From: Symbiodinium natans
Taxonomy: Eukaryota > Sar > Dinophyceae > Suessiales > Symbiodiniaceae
Assembly (NCBI GenBank): GCA_905221605.1
Contig: CAJNDS010000433.1
Location: 105,001 to 142,091, forward strand
DNA: 37,091 nucleotides
Direction: 5' to 3'
The translations under genes and the position numbers were made by a program. Of the stretch, positions 1-10,744 are shown piece by piece. The notes beneath the pieces were generated by a model, which saw nothing but the letters and a program-made list of their open reading frames with translations, did not search any database and was not told where the DNA came from. Each line of letters starts with the position of its first letter. The first letter of the stretch is position 1.

Positions 1-2345
1 AAGTCACTTTCACGCACTAAGCCTCCCATCCATGATGCCACGCTCACTTTGTGTGTTGTCTTTGCGTGACCGAAGTGGGGGCAGCTACCTTGGTCACCAA
101 CGCTTGTTTCATTCATTATCATTCATTCCTAGCTTGAGATTTCAGGGGTGTGCCCGCCCTTCCTCCATCCAAGAAGCCAGAGTCGAAAGCAAATGTCTTG
201 GCAGGTTGGAGAGGTTAGGGAACCTTGCGTGCTTTCTACCCCTTGGTGAAGGCGGGATAGGGGTTATGGTAGCTTCGGGTCGCAGCTCGCAGCCCCATCA
301 AGAGTTTGAAACGAAACACAGGCCTCGGTCTCCGAGCAAGCGCAGGTGTCTCCGCCGATATCACCGAATGTGGCATTATTCCCAGGCTCCAGGGCTGGAA
401 AGATCCTTGGACAATAGAGAGGGTGTCTCAAGGCTTCGCAGGCTTCGCCTCCCATCCCTGAAGCCGGAGATGTCCCAAGATATCCACCTCAAAGCTGGCC
501 CCCAAAACGGCAGGGGCGGCCCCTTCCCCATCCTCAAGGCATGGCTCAGCTCGCTCCCGGCGGACACCGCCTTGCAGGGAAATAGGACACGTCAGATGGT
601 TCTAGAGACCTATTAGACACCCAGTTCCATATGCCCAGTTCTCTCTTAGAGTCTTAGGTGGATACGTCGAAGTAGGGCTAAAAGATCCAAGTGAAAATTC
701 TGTGAAGGTGTGCTGCTCCACTAACGGCCCTAATCGCTCTACGGGAACGCCCCTTTCGAAGTCAACAAACACCAAGAACCCCGTGAGCCCTAGGCCCTGG
801 ATTTTTTTGAATGGCCTACACGGAGATACACCAAGCCCTTCCGAGCCTGCGCCGCGTGCGCCACCCACGTCCCAGACGAGAACTCAGCATCTGCCAAGGG
901 GAAAGTGGCCTCGAAGCCTGGAACCGAGGGGTTCTTAAAAGTTGAGCCCACGGGTGAGCGCGTTGATTTCTGGAGTTTGTCTGCTCCAGGCCCCATGTTT
1001 TGGGCGAAGAAGGTGGGTATGGAGGGATGAGGCTAGCAGGTGAGTCATGACCCCAAACGCACTGAAGCCTGGCAACCGCCCTCTCAACCAATTCTGACTT
1101 CCAAACAAAAACAATCCCAAATAAATTTGTGGCATAAACATGGCAACACGAGCTCGGTAAAGGGCTTGTAAGGGTTGTTCTGCGTGTTGATTGTGCCTTT
1201 GCAAAGGCAGCATCCTCCAACATCGTTGAATTTACCCTGTGCAAGTGCAAGGGCAAAGGAGTTCGGACATTTCTGGAGCATGCCTCTTGGACGCTTGAAA
1301 GCAAAAATTATTGTTTTGGGCAAGGCGGCTGAAAGGCTTAAGACTTAAAGGCTGCGAAAGGGTTCATGTCCCAAAGACAAAATTGCCCTCAAATTGCCAA
1401 AATCCCCCGAATGCCAGGAATCGGACCCCTCTGATACCCTCGCACAAGTTTTTCGCCCCCTCGGCCCCAGCTTTCCCCCCGCCCGCATCTCCCCGGGCTC
1501 CGAGGACGTCCCCGCTGCCGGACTCGGCAGGCACGGCTGCTGGTAGTTGAACTTGTTGAGCCTTAACTCCTGCACTGAATCGGGACTGTCGGACTGTCGC
1601 GCTCAAGACTCGAGTGGTGCAGATCACGATTTAAGGTTTTCGCACTAGGGCTTGCATTGCAGCCCTGAGAGTTTAGGGTTTTAAAGACCTCCAGAGGACC
1701 CAGATCAATGAAGGATGTAATCCTCTTCCACTCAAGGCACACCATGGTTTTGGGCTTTCGGCCTGATGGGTTGTAAGACTGGGTTTTGTTAGCCTCGGCT
1801 CCTCAGGGAAAAGAAGACTTTCCCAAGTGGACCCTAAAGGTCCTACGTACACACACATGTGTATATATATATATATCAACACATGTAAAAGCAAAAACGT
1901 GCATGTATAGTTGCGGCTACAAGCCACTACATGATCCACGATCAAGACAACAGCGCCCCTTCGTGTAGCGCCTGGTCATTCTCATCCTCCTCATCTGCGA
2001 TATCGAAGAACGCACAGGTGAGATTTCGGCACGCAGGGTCGTCTTGGCCAGCGCACCTCGGTCCACGACAGTCTTCCTGCAGCAACGTCTGACTTCAGGG
2101 TGGCTGGCTTTTCACGTCACAATGGCCTGGATCCAGGAGCTACCACACTGCCCAATGAGCGTACTTCGGCTGATGGGTGCATGTGCCAAGCTGATTTAGC
2201 TGAGCAGCCGTCCTGGAGACAACGCCTCCTGAACCTTCTGCTTCTTCCGGGCCGCTTGTGGACTTTTGGAACAAGATGTCAGAAAGCGCTTTCTCCTCAC
2301 CTTGCTGCTTCTCCTCTCCACAAGAGTGGCCTCATACCTAAGTTC
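1..2345. other. Non-coding stretch, no gene recognised
   Basis: Open frames of up to 194 codons occur on both strands, but none shows a recognisable domain or protein-like composition. A short AC/TA microsatellite lies near 1847-1880. I see nothing else that can be supported. Confidence 0.6.
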
Positions 2346-2350
2346 TGGAT

Positions 2351-2426
2351 GCCGTGTTGCGCGTGCTGTGCGCGTTGCGCGTGTCGCGCGTGTTCCGCGT
2401 GTTGTCCGTGTTGCGCGCGCTGTGTT
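2351..2426. repeat. Degenerate GCGTGT-rich minisatellite
   Basis: About eight degenerate copies of a roughly 9-bp unit related to CGTGTTGCG lie in tandem. Read on the minus strand it would give an Ala/Gln/His-rich low-complexity peptide; read on the plus strand a Cys/Arg/Ala-rich one. Neither looks like a protein that is made. Confidence 0.75.
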
Positions 2427-2429
2427 TTG

Positions 2430-2835
2430 TCACTGTGTTGTCGGAAGACGGCAAGGAGGCGTTGACTCCGAGTTGTCTTTTCGAAAAGGCTCCCAAGAAT
2501 CAAGACGTCCCCCAATCTGCTGTGGAATAAGTTGTCGGCGATCGTGATAACGACTAGTGCTGGCAAGAAACTGGCCATTGAGCAAGCCTATCTGTCGCTC
2601 CAGGCTTGCAATGCGGGCAACCATGGCACCAGATGACTGGTCTTGTCGCTCGTAGACCCTTTGCAGCAAAGTGTCCAGCCTGGGATGGCGCACGCGCATG
2701 TGCTTGCTAGTGGCTGCTAGTGCAAATGTTTCCACAGGAGCTGAGTCAATGCAGGAAACCATCTCAGGCCTGGACGAGGTCAGTTGCTGCCGCAACCCTT
2801 CGAGGCTCGCAACAGAGGTTGCCGAGTCGCGACGC
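2430..2835 (-). CDS. Possible exon of a coiled-coil protein
   Basis: This minus-strand frame stays open for about 135 codons and has a protein-like, charged composition. Two heptad-like segments are visible, one around SVASLEGLRQQL and one around MVARIASLERQIGLL, separated by HPRLDTLLQRVYERQ. A plausible acceptor (CATTCAG followed by G) lies at 2836. I do not recognise a family. No initiator Met or donor can be fixed, and the last 40 or so codons may already be intron. The minus orientation agrees with the other host genes in the window. It could also be a chance open frame. Confidence 0.38.
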
Positions 2836-2929
2836 CTGAATGCTTTGGCTGGCGCCGGGCACTTTCACGGAAAAGAGGCAAGCCTACATCCTGAGCTGAA
2901 TGCTCAGCTGCTCAGCGCCTAGCGTAGGT

Positions 2930-4700
2930 CTCCAAAATTCTCCAAAGCTCCAAAGTCTAAAGCCAGCACGCTGTGCACGCCCTGAACAGCTGTCGGGTGT
3001 CACCTTCGGACCCTAACCTTCGTCCGCCCTGCTTTCAAACTTAAGAAAAATTAAAAACCAGCACCGCTCTTTCTTGATATGCTTTTAGATCTCAATTGTT
3101 CCATGTGTGTCTTCTCGTCGATGCTGCCTAGTTATAAACTTCATGCTGAAGCGTTGTTGTGACTTCTTCTTTGCGAAGGGACGAGTCTGATGGGGTTGAA
3201 GGTACCTGGAGCTCCAAAGAACCAAGGTTAGCGGTGAGTGGCCGCACCTCTACAGCGATTGGGTGAGGGATCTGGGCAACTTTCTCGTCACTCTGGGATC
3301 ATTCGAGTTACTTGTGGAGACCTTGAAGTGCATGGCGCCGTACCGACTGAAAGTATGTGAAAAATGGAGTCAAAACCGAGTCAAGCACAAAAATGTTCTT
3401 GAAGAATTGGGAATCGACAGGTTCATCTTCGTTAGCCCCCTGCCAAGCGAGGGGGCGCCTAAGGTCAGGCGGGGTCGGCTCAACCCCCCCACCCATGTAT
3501 CGGGACCAAAGGCACGCAACGGCGCGTCTTGAGAGTTCAGACAAAAGGTAGGGAAGGAGGGGGGCCGCATGTCCTTAAGTCCCTGAAACGTCAACCAAAA
3601 CATCCCCCTAGGCCCCAAGCCGTCTACCCCACGACAAGAATCGGAAGGTTGTAAACAAAAACTCCCGCAAGCTCCATGGAGCCAGCTGTCGTGAATATAG
3701 TACTGCAGCATCGCACGTCTAAGCATCAGGCGGAGGGGCAGCAATCATGTCATGGAACACCTGACCAGGTCGTATGTTCGCGACATAGATGATAACAGAT
3801 AACATTGCCAAACAGCACCACGTAGGTGACAAGCACAATGTAACTTGCTGCCTGAAAGTAAGCTAGCGCTTGTTGGGGGCCGGAAACAGGTGAGACCATC
3901 ATGCTGTGCCCCCCCATATACAGCCTGCTACACCTCAAAATGTGTCCTTTACCAACCGCATACGAGACAACGAAAGACACTCCAAGCTGGCCTTGTCATG
4001 CTCCTCAGAGAGGAGTTTTTTCAGAAGTCGCTGGGCGGTGGCATCAGGTGCCCGCTCCATGGCCACGAACAAGGACTACGTGACCACGCTGTGCGTTATT
4101 CGCCAATGTTCAAGCAGGAAGGTGGGATCATAGCCAAAATCTCACAAGTGTCTCGATTGTCCTCTCATGAGTTTCTTGCGCTGCTCTTGGTACTTTGTGC
4201 AGCGGAGCCCGAGTGCCGCGAAATCTGCAGCGATCTTTGGAAGGAACTAGGAAAAATGCACCACAACACCCCCCAATCCGACCCAAAAATCCCAAGTCCG
4301 AAAACGCAGTAGCTTTGCAGTAGCTCTGCTTCAGCCACGGTATGGCTTCCCAGGCCTTTTGCTGCCCCAACATCACAAACTTCAGCGATGCAAGCGCAGG
4401 CCCCCCCGGCAGATTTGCTTCCCACCCCTACCCCAGCTTTCACCCCCAAAAATCTGAAGATGCAGTATGGCCCAAACCTGTGCTTTAGCTGTCATCTAGA
4501 TGTTGGCTACTTGGGCCGGTTTTTTGGTGGGTAATCTGTGTCTTGTTGTGTTGGTGTTGCTTTGCCTCCGCTCTTTCTCTTTACAAGATGGATTTGGTGG
4601 CTTGTGACTTGTCCCCGGTGGTGATTCCTGTCCTTCTTTTTGCGGCCAGCTGTGCCGTTTCTTGTCTGTGCTCCTTTGGCTTGCGGTTTCTTCGTCTAGC
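2930..4700. other. Non-coding stretch, no gene recognised
   Basis: The stretch contains several overlapping short open frames on both strands. The longest, at 3845-4312 plus, has no domain I recognise. No tandem repeat of note is present and no exon can be supported. Confidence 0.55.
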
Positions 4701-4716
4701 CCCTTCGGCTCAGGGT

Positions 4717-5016
4717 TTTAGGGCTTGCCCACCCAACATCTTCTTCTAGGGTTTCGGGTTCGCTCACCCAGCATCTTCTTATGGGGTTTAGGGTTTGCCC
4801 TCGTCTTTGAGGGTTTAGGGTTCGTTTAGGGTTTGGGGTCTGCCCACCCAACATCTTCAGGTTTAGGGTCTGCCCACCCAAATCCTCTTCTTGTGGAGTT
4901 AAGGGTTTGCATGTTCTTAGGGTTTGCCCACCCAACATCTTCTTTTTAGGTTTTAGGGTTTGCATGTTCTGATAGGGTTTGCCCACCCGACAACTTTTTT
5001 ACTTTTAGGGTTCAGG
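4717..5016. repeat. Telomere-like compound repeat
   Basis: TTTAGGG-type heptamers alternate with a spacer related to TTGCCCACCCAACATCTTC, giving units of very roughly 27-60 bp repeated about seven times with decay. TTTAGGG is the telomeric repeat reported for dinoflagellates. Here it is interstitial and built into a longer unit, so this is a derived satellite and not a chromosome end. The sequence continues with unrelated DNA on both sides. Confidence 0.8.
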
Positions 5017-5182
5017 CTTAGGTTTGCTGCCAGATCTCAGCCAGTGTCGACCCGCGGGAAGTTTGGAATGGTGCGCAGCCGGTCGAGGTGCTCAGGCCCG
5101 CGCCCGTGGTTCGGAGTCGTCTTTGCAATGGATGCCCTGGCCTGACCTGCTGCTCTCGTTTATGTGGCTTTCGGCCTCCAGA

Positions 5183-5211
5183 ACATGCAGCACATGCAGC
5201 ACATGCAGCAC
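5183..5211. repeat. 9-bp triplet repeat (CATGCAGCA)
   Basis: Three tandem copies of a 9-bp unit. In one plus frame they read as Met-Gln-His repeats inside a 136-codon open frame (5164-5574) whose remaining sequence I do not recognise. Confidence 0.8.
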
Positions 5212-5214
5212 TGC

Positions 5215-6285
5215 CTGAGTTGGGCTGAGTTGGCAGCATGCGATGGAAGCTTCCCGATCAGGGACTTCCGCCTCGAAGGACGGGATACTGATGCAAGGCT
5301 CCATTTGTGGTTCACTGCATGCCAAAGGTCGCTCCTCTGGCAAAAGCCAGCGGCAATGAACGCCATGTGCTTCGGCCTCGGCCCAAGAAAGCCCAAGCAC
5401 AAAGCATGGAGCTCACCAAACAAAGGCGACGGCTCGTGCAGGAATCTTGCCCATCCCCGCCAGACAAAATGGACACATCTTCTGCATGTCGACTCAGTGT
5501 GTCAGCAGAACACGGGTCGGCCTTACTGCAGGAATGAGATACTAAGTGCATTCCCAGAATATTCAAAGAGCTGATCTTTTGATGGATCAGGCCAGAAGCC
5601 ACAGGCCCTCAAGACAAATCTGCCACAGGCGATGCTTGCTTGTTCGCACTTGATCCGATTACGATGATCATGAGATCTCTCATGATCATCGTAATGGGAT
5701 CTAGTGATCTACCTAGTACTTGCCATCAGAGAAGCTGGAGAAGCGTGCCACGTTGGCCAAGCGAACCTGCTCCTGAAAGCGAACGTACATTAGGAGTGTG
5801 TTGGGAGAAGGGTGTATCATCACCTACACTTTTGCAGAGGTGTTGGGCCATCAAGCTCGCAGGTTTCGGCCAAGCACCAGAGACATAACACGAAGCGCGA
5901 ATGGACACATCACAAAACTGCACAGAGCCGTCAGCAACCTTTCAATGAACTGAAGCAGCGTCCCGACACCTCTCTGGGGATCCGCGCGCCAAGTTCCTGT
6001 TTTCTCTCAGGTCCAGGGATTCAGCGGAAGAGCTGGAGGAGCCTCTCCTAGCATCACCCCAAACCCGATTGTTGAACGGCACGGCAAGTAAAAGTCAAAG
6101 TCGCAGGCATCGCGATGAACAGGATCCCTTTTTGTCTTCACGACATAGGGTCTCAGTTGCCCTCACGATGGATGCAAAAAAACAATGCATTTCAGACATC
6201 GCAGCGGCAGCTGAGAATTGGCTGACACACGAGGCCGGACCATTTGACTCCTCTTCGGAACACAGATGCAACAAGATCGAACTAG
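5215..6285. other. Non-coding stretch containing a hairpin
   Basis: Apart from the inverted repeat at 5652-5701 I see no gene. A plus-strand open frame at 5164-5574 and others of about 80 codons have no recognisable domain. Confidence 0.5.
5652..5701. repeat. Near-perfect inverted repeat with 6-nt loop
   Basis: Two 22-nt arms flank a 6-nt loop (GATCTC). The inner 16 nt of each arm (ATTACGATGATCATGA and its complement) pair perfectly, and the full arm has one mismatch. GATC occurs repeatedly in the hairpin. There is no T-tract after it and no gene end next to it, so a terminator role is not supported. Its function is unknown. Confidence 0.9.
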
Positions 6286-6288
6286 GAG

Positions 6289-6341
6289 CACTAAACCCTA
6301 AACCGTACATCCTAAACCCTAAACCCTTAACCCGAAACTAA
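6289..6341. repeat. Interstitial CCCTAAA telomere-like tract
   Basis: About five imperfect CTAAACC heptamers (CCCTAAAC, TCCTAAAC, CCCTTAAC). They lie some 220 bp beyond the 3' end of the TIR-like gene, which runs on the minus strand. Confidence 0.75.
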
Positions 6342-6561
6342 GAGACTGCAACTCAACACCAAGAAAACCCGTTCTCGATCTGCGGCTCTTTCATGATGAC
6401 TACACAGGACCGAGAGGGGTAAGCAAATCTAACGAACACGTCTGCGAAGGCGCCTTTCGCATGCATCTCTTCGAGACACGAGAAGGCTGGCAAGGCCGTC
6501 TTCGGAAAAACGTCTCGCGACACAACCCGAAGGCATGTGCCGACGTCGGAAATATGCCGTA

Positions 6562-7656
6562 TCACAATCCCAATATCGTGTCAGCATTAGAGCCCTCCGC
6601 CTCAGCCCCCTCAGCCACATACAAGCTATCAATGAGCTCAAAGAGGCGATTGAACTCGTCGTTGGTGCATTTCTTGCAGATCACCAGGGCATCTTTAATC
6701 TTCATGTCGAGAATTTTGTCCATCTCGTCGAAGCTGCCCATCTCCTCAACAACAAGAGACTTGATGGTCTCTTGGTCCTCCTCGCATGTCGCTTCAGCTT
6801 CTGATAGGGACAGATCCGCAAGCCGCTTCCCGATGGTGATAGCCACCTCAGTCGTAGCCTGCCCAAAGTTCACAATGCCGGTGTTTGTGCAGAACTGGAG
6901 ACCCTTGAAGTCTTCGCGTTTCTTCTCCAGGAGCACGGTCTGGAGCAGCTCAAACAAACACCAGGACCTCGTCAACGGCAGGGCCTTCTCATCCAAGATC
7001 ATACAGGTCCCTTGAACAGGGGCGCTGTGCAAGGCCAGGTAAAAGGATGATTCCTTGTGACTGGTGCCGAGCTCATGCGCTATTTGATACTGGTTGTTGC
7101 TGAAAGCACAGATCCAGTATGAGATCGTTTGCCAGGATGTCCCTTTCTGTCCTGAAGTTACGTGCTCGGCATGCCGCCTTAAAGCTTCACAAGTGTAAGC
7201 GAACTTCGTGCCCCAGTAGTGAGACACGAACCACGCGACTGTGGAGGGGCCCAGTAGCTCGGCAAGAGACAACTTCACATGAGAGGTCAAAGGTTGGACA
7301 ATGTTAGAGTCGATGTAATACAAGTTCCGATCCCGTATGTACTGCTGAAACTGCTGCATCAAGTCGAAGATCTGGTAAGCCGTGAGCGCACGATCAGGAC
7401 CCTTCTTGCATGCCACCGGATTCGGGTGCCTCCGCTGGAGGTCCCTGAGGAAGACCTGGATGGACTGATGTATCGGCGACGGTCTCTCCCTCAAGTGCCT
7501 CAAGAGCCAAGCAGCAACGCAGCCCAAAAGGCAACCCGAGAGTGCCACTCCAGTCCCGCCCCAAGTTTGGAATGTTGGCTCGCTCTGAAGGTTTGCAAGA
7601 ACCAGCAAGGGGACGGAAGCCAGCAACAAGACCTTCGTTGAGCATTGGAAGAGCTG
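6562..7656 (-). CDS. Membrane-anchored TIR-like 'SHYWG' protein
   Basis: About 355 residues are visible in one open frame, ending at TGA (6564-6562). Two hydrophobic segments lie at the N-terminus (about residues 1-13 and 22-44). They are followed by a helical linker rich in Gln and Arg and then by a globular domain with three signature blocks: FVSHYWG (134-140), YWICAFSNNQ (171-180) and LTRSWCLFELLQ (219-230). This block order is typical of a large dinoflagellate/stramenopile family distantly related to TIR domains. An NADase function is not demonstrated, and I do not see a clear catalytic Glu assignment. The C-terminus is acidic and helical. There is no ATG at the left end of the open frame; the coding region very likely continues upstream in another frame (see 7633-7800). 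The domain is uninterrupted by introns, unlike the kinase gene in the same window. Confidence 0.87.
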   Translation of the reverse strand, partial: QLFQCSTKVLLLASVPLLVLANLQSEPTFQTWGGTGVALSGCLLGCVAAWLLRHLRERPSPIHQSIQVFLRDLQRRHPNPVACKKGPDRALTAYQIFDLMQQFQQYIRDRNLYYIDSNIVQPLTSHVKLSLAELLGPSTVAWFVSHYWGTKFAYTCEALRRHAEHVTSGQKGTSWQTISYWICAFSNNQYQIAHELGTSHKESSFYLALHSAPVQGTCMILDEKALPLTRSWCLFELLQTVLLEKKREDFKGLQFCTNTGIVNFGQATTEVAITIGKRLADLSLSEAEATCEEDQETIKSLVVEEMGSFDEMDKILDMKIKDALVICKKCTNDEFNRLFELIDSLYVAEGAEAEGSNADTILGL

Positions 7657-7800
7657 TCACATGAAGAGTCGGAATAAGGGCTTGGGGGCGACTGGTTTTC
7701 ACGAAACTGCGGAAAGCTGAATTCCAAAAGTCTCCAGCGACAGAGGCCACGAGCAGCACCGGCACGCCGCGGAGTAAGTCCGTGTGTACTACGCAACGGG
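7633..7800 (-). CDS. Probable upstream continuation of the TIR-like gene, out of frame
   Basis: Immediately upstream, a different minus frame encodes a protein-like, partly hydrophobic segment containing VPVLLVASVAGDFW and IPTLHVTALPMLNE. Moving from this frame to the TIR frame needs the removal of one G in the GG at 7632-7633, which would give a smooth join from ...LNE to VLLASVPLLV and an additional membrane segment. An assembly error, a true frameshift or an unrecognised intron would all fit. The true start is not seen. Confidence 0.5.
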
Positions 7801-7819
7801 CGTAGCGCAGCACAAAGTA

Positions 7820-8149
7820 ACCTCGGCTGCCCTTCCAGTAGCAAAATCAGAGGATCACCACGTCCCCACAGTGCGCAGCAGAACTGGCTTGCGTCGGTCG
7901 GGAGATCTCGATCTAAACATGCAGTCTGCCACAACGCCACCCATATGCCATGCTGATCTGCCGATCCCCTCGACCTTCACTACCAACTATGTCCACCTAC
8001 CTCGACATGCATGCTGCATGCTGCCGCCCTGACCACTGCAGATACTCCGTCGACTACGGGCAAGCTGCGACTCGTGAGTTGGGCTTTAACTAGAGCTCAG
8101 CAGCCCCGGGAGGTGTCGGCACTCGCCACCGAGTTGCCCTTGTCCTTAG
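7820..8149. other. Intergenic, nothing recognised
   Basis: Between the TIR-like gene and the 8.15 kb repeat I see no exon, RNA gene or repeat of note. Confidence 0.5.
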
Positions 8150-8213
8150 CGCATTGAGAGACGCATTCAGAGCCGCATTCAGAGACGCATTCAGAGACGC
8201 ATTCAGAGACCCA
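8150..8213. repeat. 12-bp minisatellite (GCATTCAGAGAC)
   Basis: Five near-identical tandem copies of a 12-bp unit, followed by shorter AGACCCATAG-like and CCCACGCCAT-like duplications out to about 8260. Confidence 0.9.
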
Positions 8214-8781
8214 TAGAGACCCCTAGGCCCATAGACCCATCCCACGCCATCCCACGCCCATGCGACCAAGCGTGTTCCGATCCAAGGTGCGTCGAGGAGC
8301 TGGAGGCGATTCGGTCCCACGGGCCTCGCCCGGTAAAGGAAGCTCCCGGGCGCCGGCTTCCGGTCGAGCTGGTAGTGGCCTCACACAGATCTGTTCTGGG
8401 CTTCGACCTTCAATCCCAACCTCCCCTTGACTTTCTTTGGTTCGAAAGTCGCGAGCTGCCTGTCTGGTAGAAGTAGATGGGAAACGTGCCAAAGCGGGCC
8501 GTGAGGTGATGCGGCTGGACGGTCGTGACGAAGGCCTCTCTGGATTTCGGGGCGCTGGGGGGCTGCCCTTGGAGAGCGAAGTTTCTGCCCCCCACGCCCC
8601 CCCCCGAAAGTTCTCTTCTCTCCCCCAAGGCTCGCTAAAAACACTCGCAAACACCCGCAACATCCCTACACCAAGGCTCCCAAGGCAGCCAAGTTGCCGT
8701 CCAGTCTCCGTTCTCCGAGGGCGTGGAGGAGATATCTGCAATGTGCACCTGGCGGGGGGAGGTGAGGCCCTGCTTTCGGTC

Positions 8782-9729
8782 TTAAGGCTTAAGGACTCCT
8801 GAAAAAATCTGCAGAAGCGCGCCTTCCGCCCTGAGATGCTCAAACGTCTGCACCCTGGCTCGATGGAGAAGCTCATCTGATACCACAGGAGAACCCAGCC
8901 AATGAGGTAGCACAGGCAAAGACCAACTATCTGGCCAGCGTTCGCGGCCCGGGTGTTGCAGTCGTCTCGGGCTTGGTTGGGCTCGTCCCAAAAATAGTCG
9001 CACTGCTGGCAGGCTCCCGTTCCGTTGGGGCTGTACAGCCCAGGTGGACAGCGGACAAAAACCTCTGCAACTGGGGTGATCTGATCAACCGCCAGCGAAC
9101 AAGGCGAATTGGGAACCGGCTCACACCAGCATGCACGGTACCTGCCAGGAGGTAATTTGTCCTCCGCGACTTGGCCAAAATTGTAGAGGAACTTCGTTGA
9201 AGACTGAGTTGCCTTAGCCGAGAGGCTGGGTCCTTCAGTGCCGCAGTCATGTTGGATGCTCAGGACACTGTTGGAACTGATCCCCACTCCCGACAACTCG
9301 AGCTTGAAGACTTCACCGATGGTAGCGACTTCTGGCACTTCCCTCTTAAAGGGCCCATGCCAGGTCATCAGTCCGGCAGACACGTTGAAGTCGGAAAGAG
9401 ACTCACAGGCACCTTCCGTATCATTCTGACACCAGCAGAGGCGGTATATACCAGGATCCCGCCCAGCCATCCACTTCCGTCCCGTAAGGGTGGCGTCCAA
9501 GTACGCGCCCGAGAAGTGGCTGTTCCACTGAAACCGGAAGTTCTCGGCCCAAGACTGCGGCGTGTCTGCTTCCACATCGGCGCAAGTGGTGGCGGGCGTC
9601 ACCTGGAACAGTGACGTCACCATGGACAGGCCAAATGAGTTCGTGGCCGTTGCAAAGCACAGGCGTTTCCCGGACAGGCAGCTTTGCTTGTGCAGACTGC
9701 CGGGACCCACGACATGCAAGGTTCCAAGC
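8782..9729 (-). CDS. 3' part of cysteine-rich 'YRLCWC' membrane protein
   Basis: The exon probably begins at 9729, after an AAG acceptor: residues before LGTLHVVGPGSL do not fit the family, and that phrase is the usual beginning of one of its repeats. Counting from the ATG at 9758, GIYRLCWC lies at residues 103-110 and GRYRACWC at 205-212, marking two copies of an approximately 100-residue extracellular repeat with disulfide-type Cys. A GCC2/GCC3 (ephrin-receptor-like) cysteine motif follows, with CPPGLYSP at 237-244 and CQQC at 250-253. A single membrane helix lies at about 274-293 (VGLCLCYLIGWVLLWY). The frame then degenerates; a shift at about 8857 restores a convincing short cytoplasmic tail, VQTFEHLRAEGALLQIF, ending at TAA 8784-8782. 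The protein is likely a surface protein of unknown ligand. The N-terminal half is missing here and may be the exons at 13.7-14.5 kb. Confidence 0.87.
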
Positions 9730-9780
9730 CTTGGCAGGTCCAATTTAGTCTTCGGCATGTCGCCCTACACGAGGGTGCTC

Positions 9781-10075
9781 GATGCATCAAAAACCGTTCT
9801 TGCTCCTGTGTATTTGACCGTAACCATTTTTTCGTGAGGCCCCAGGCAAAGTGCGCTCGGAGAGCAGCTATTTGCGCTCACTGCTGGCTGTCAGTCTGTG
9901 GTGGGGAGGTCTGCGTCGATGCATCAATAAAAGCATTCAGGAATCGTTTTTGCTCCCGTGCATTGGACCATAACATGTTTCCTAAAATTGCGGGCCACTT
10001 TGCGGTTTAGGGGCTATTCTTGCTCCGGGACATTGGACCCAAACATGTTTCCCAATGCTCGGGCTACTTTTGTGA
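9781..10075. repeat. Three degenerate copies of a ~70-bp repeat
   Basis: The phrase TTGCTCC(T/C/G)GTG-ATT-GACC-TAACATGTTTC recurs near 9799, 9949 and 10019 with substitutions and variable spacing. Two copies are preceded by GATGCATCAA. It lies within what may be a large intron of the cysteine-rich gene. Confidence 0.65.
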
Positions 10076-10329
10076 AAATTGCGATGTGTGAAAGCCAAAG
10101 TCCCCACAAAGAACCAAGCACTCAAATCTGGGATTTTTCTCTTGAAACTCGCACTTCGTTCTTGACTTTCAGTTTTGGGTATGGGAGGTGCCAATATGTG
10201 CCAACCAAGGCAGCCACATGACTCAAGCTCCGATCGAATTGATTAACAAAAATGCGACCCGAGTCTTTGCACCGTTTTTTTGGTTTCAAGAACGTTTGAT
10301 CGCTTCCCTGACGACATGTGGATCTACAC

Positions 10330-10486
10330 ACACGTGTAGACATAGATATATATATACATATATATATATGTATATATTTATTTATTTATATTTATATACA
10401 CACACATAGATATATATCTACATATATATATATACATATATATATGTATACATATACACATATATACACACATACAATATAGATTT
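10330..10486. repeat. AT-rich dinucleotide microsatellite
   Basis: Long runs of alternating TA, with CA and TTTA interruptions, from the ACACACGTG at 10325 to the start of the heptamer array. Confidence 0.95.
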
Positions 10487-10640
10487 AGATATTAGATATT
10501 CGATACTAGATACTAGATACTAGATACTAGATATTAGATATTAGATAGTAGATATTAGATATTAGATATTCGATATTCGATATTCGATATTAGATATTAG
10601 ATATTAGATATTCGATATTCGATATTAGATATTGATATTG
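10487..10640. repeat. 7-bp minisatellite (TAGATAT variants)
   Basis: About 21 tandem heptamers of four kinds (TAGATAT, TCGATAT, TAGATAC, TAGATAG). The variants occur in short homogeneous runs, as expected from recent local duplication. Confidence 0.9.
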
Positions 10641-10744
10641 ATTGCTTAGTGGTCTGTCTTCTATTTATATATGTATGTATTTCTGTACTTCGCACTTGAA
10701 GTTTGTTACCTAAAGCCACCGCAAAAAAGCAGGCAGGCGCTCTG

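Noticed and set aside
8223-8780. C-terminal continuation of the CWC protein in the same open frame
   Set aside because: After the membrane helix this frame becomes Arg/Pro/Ser-rich with no family likeness, runs into the 12-bp repeat, and is better explained as non-coding after a frameshift.
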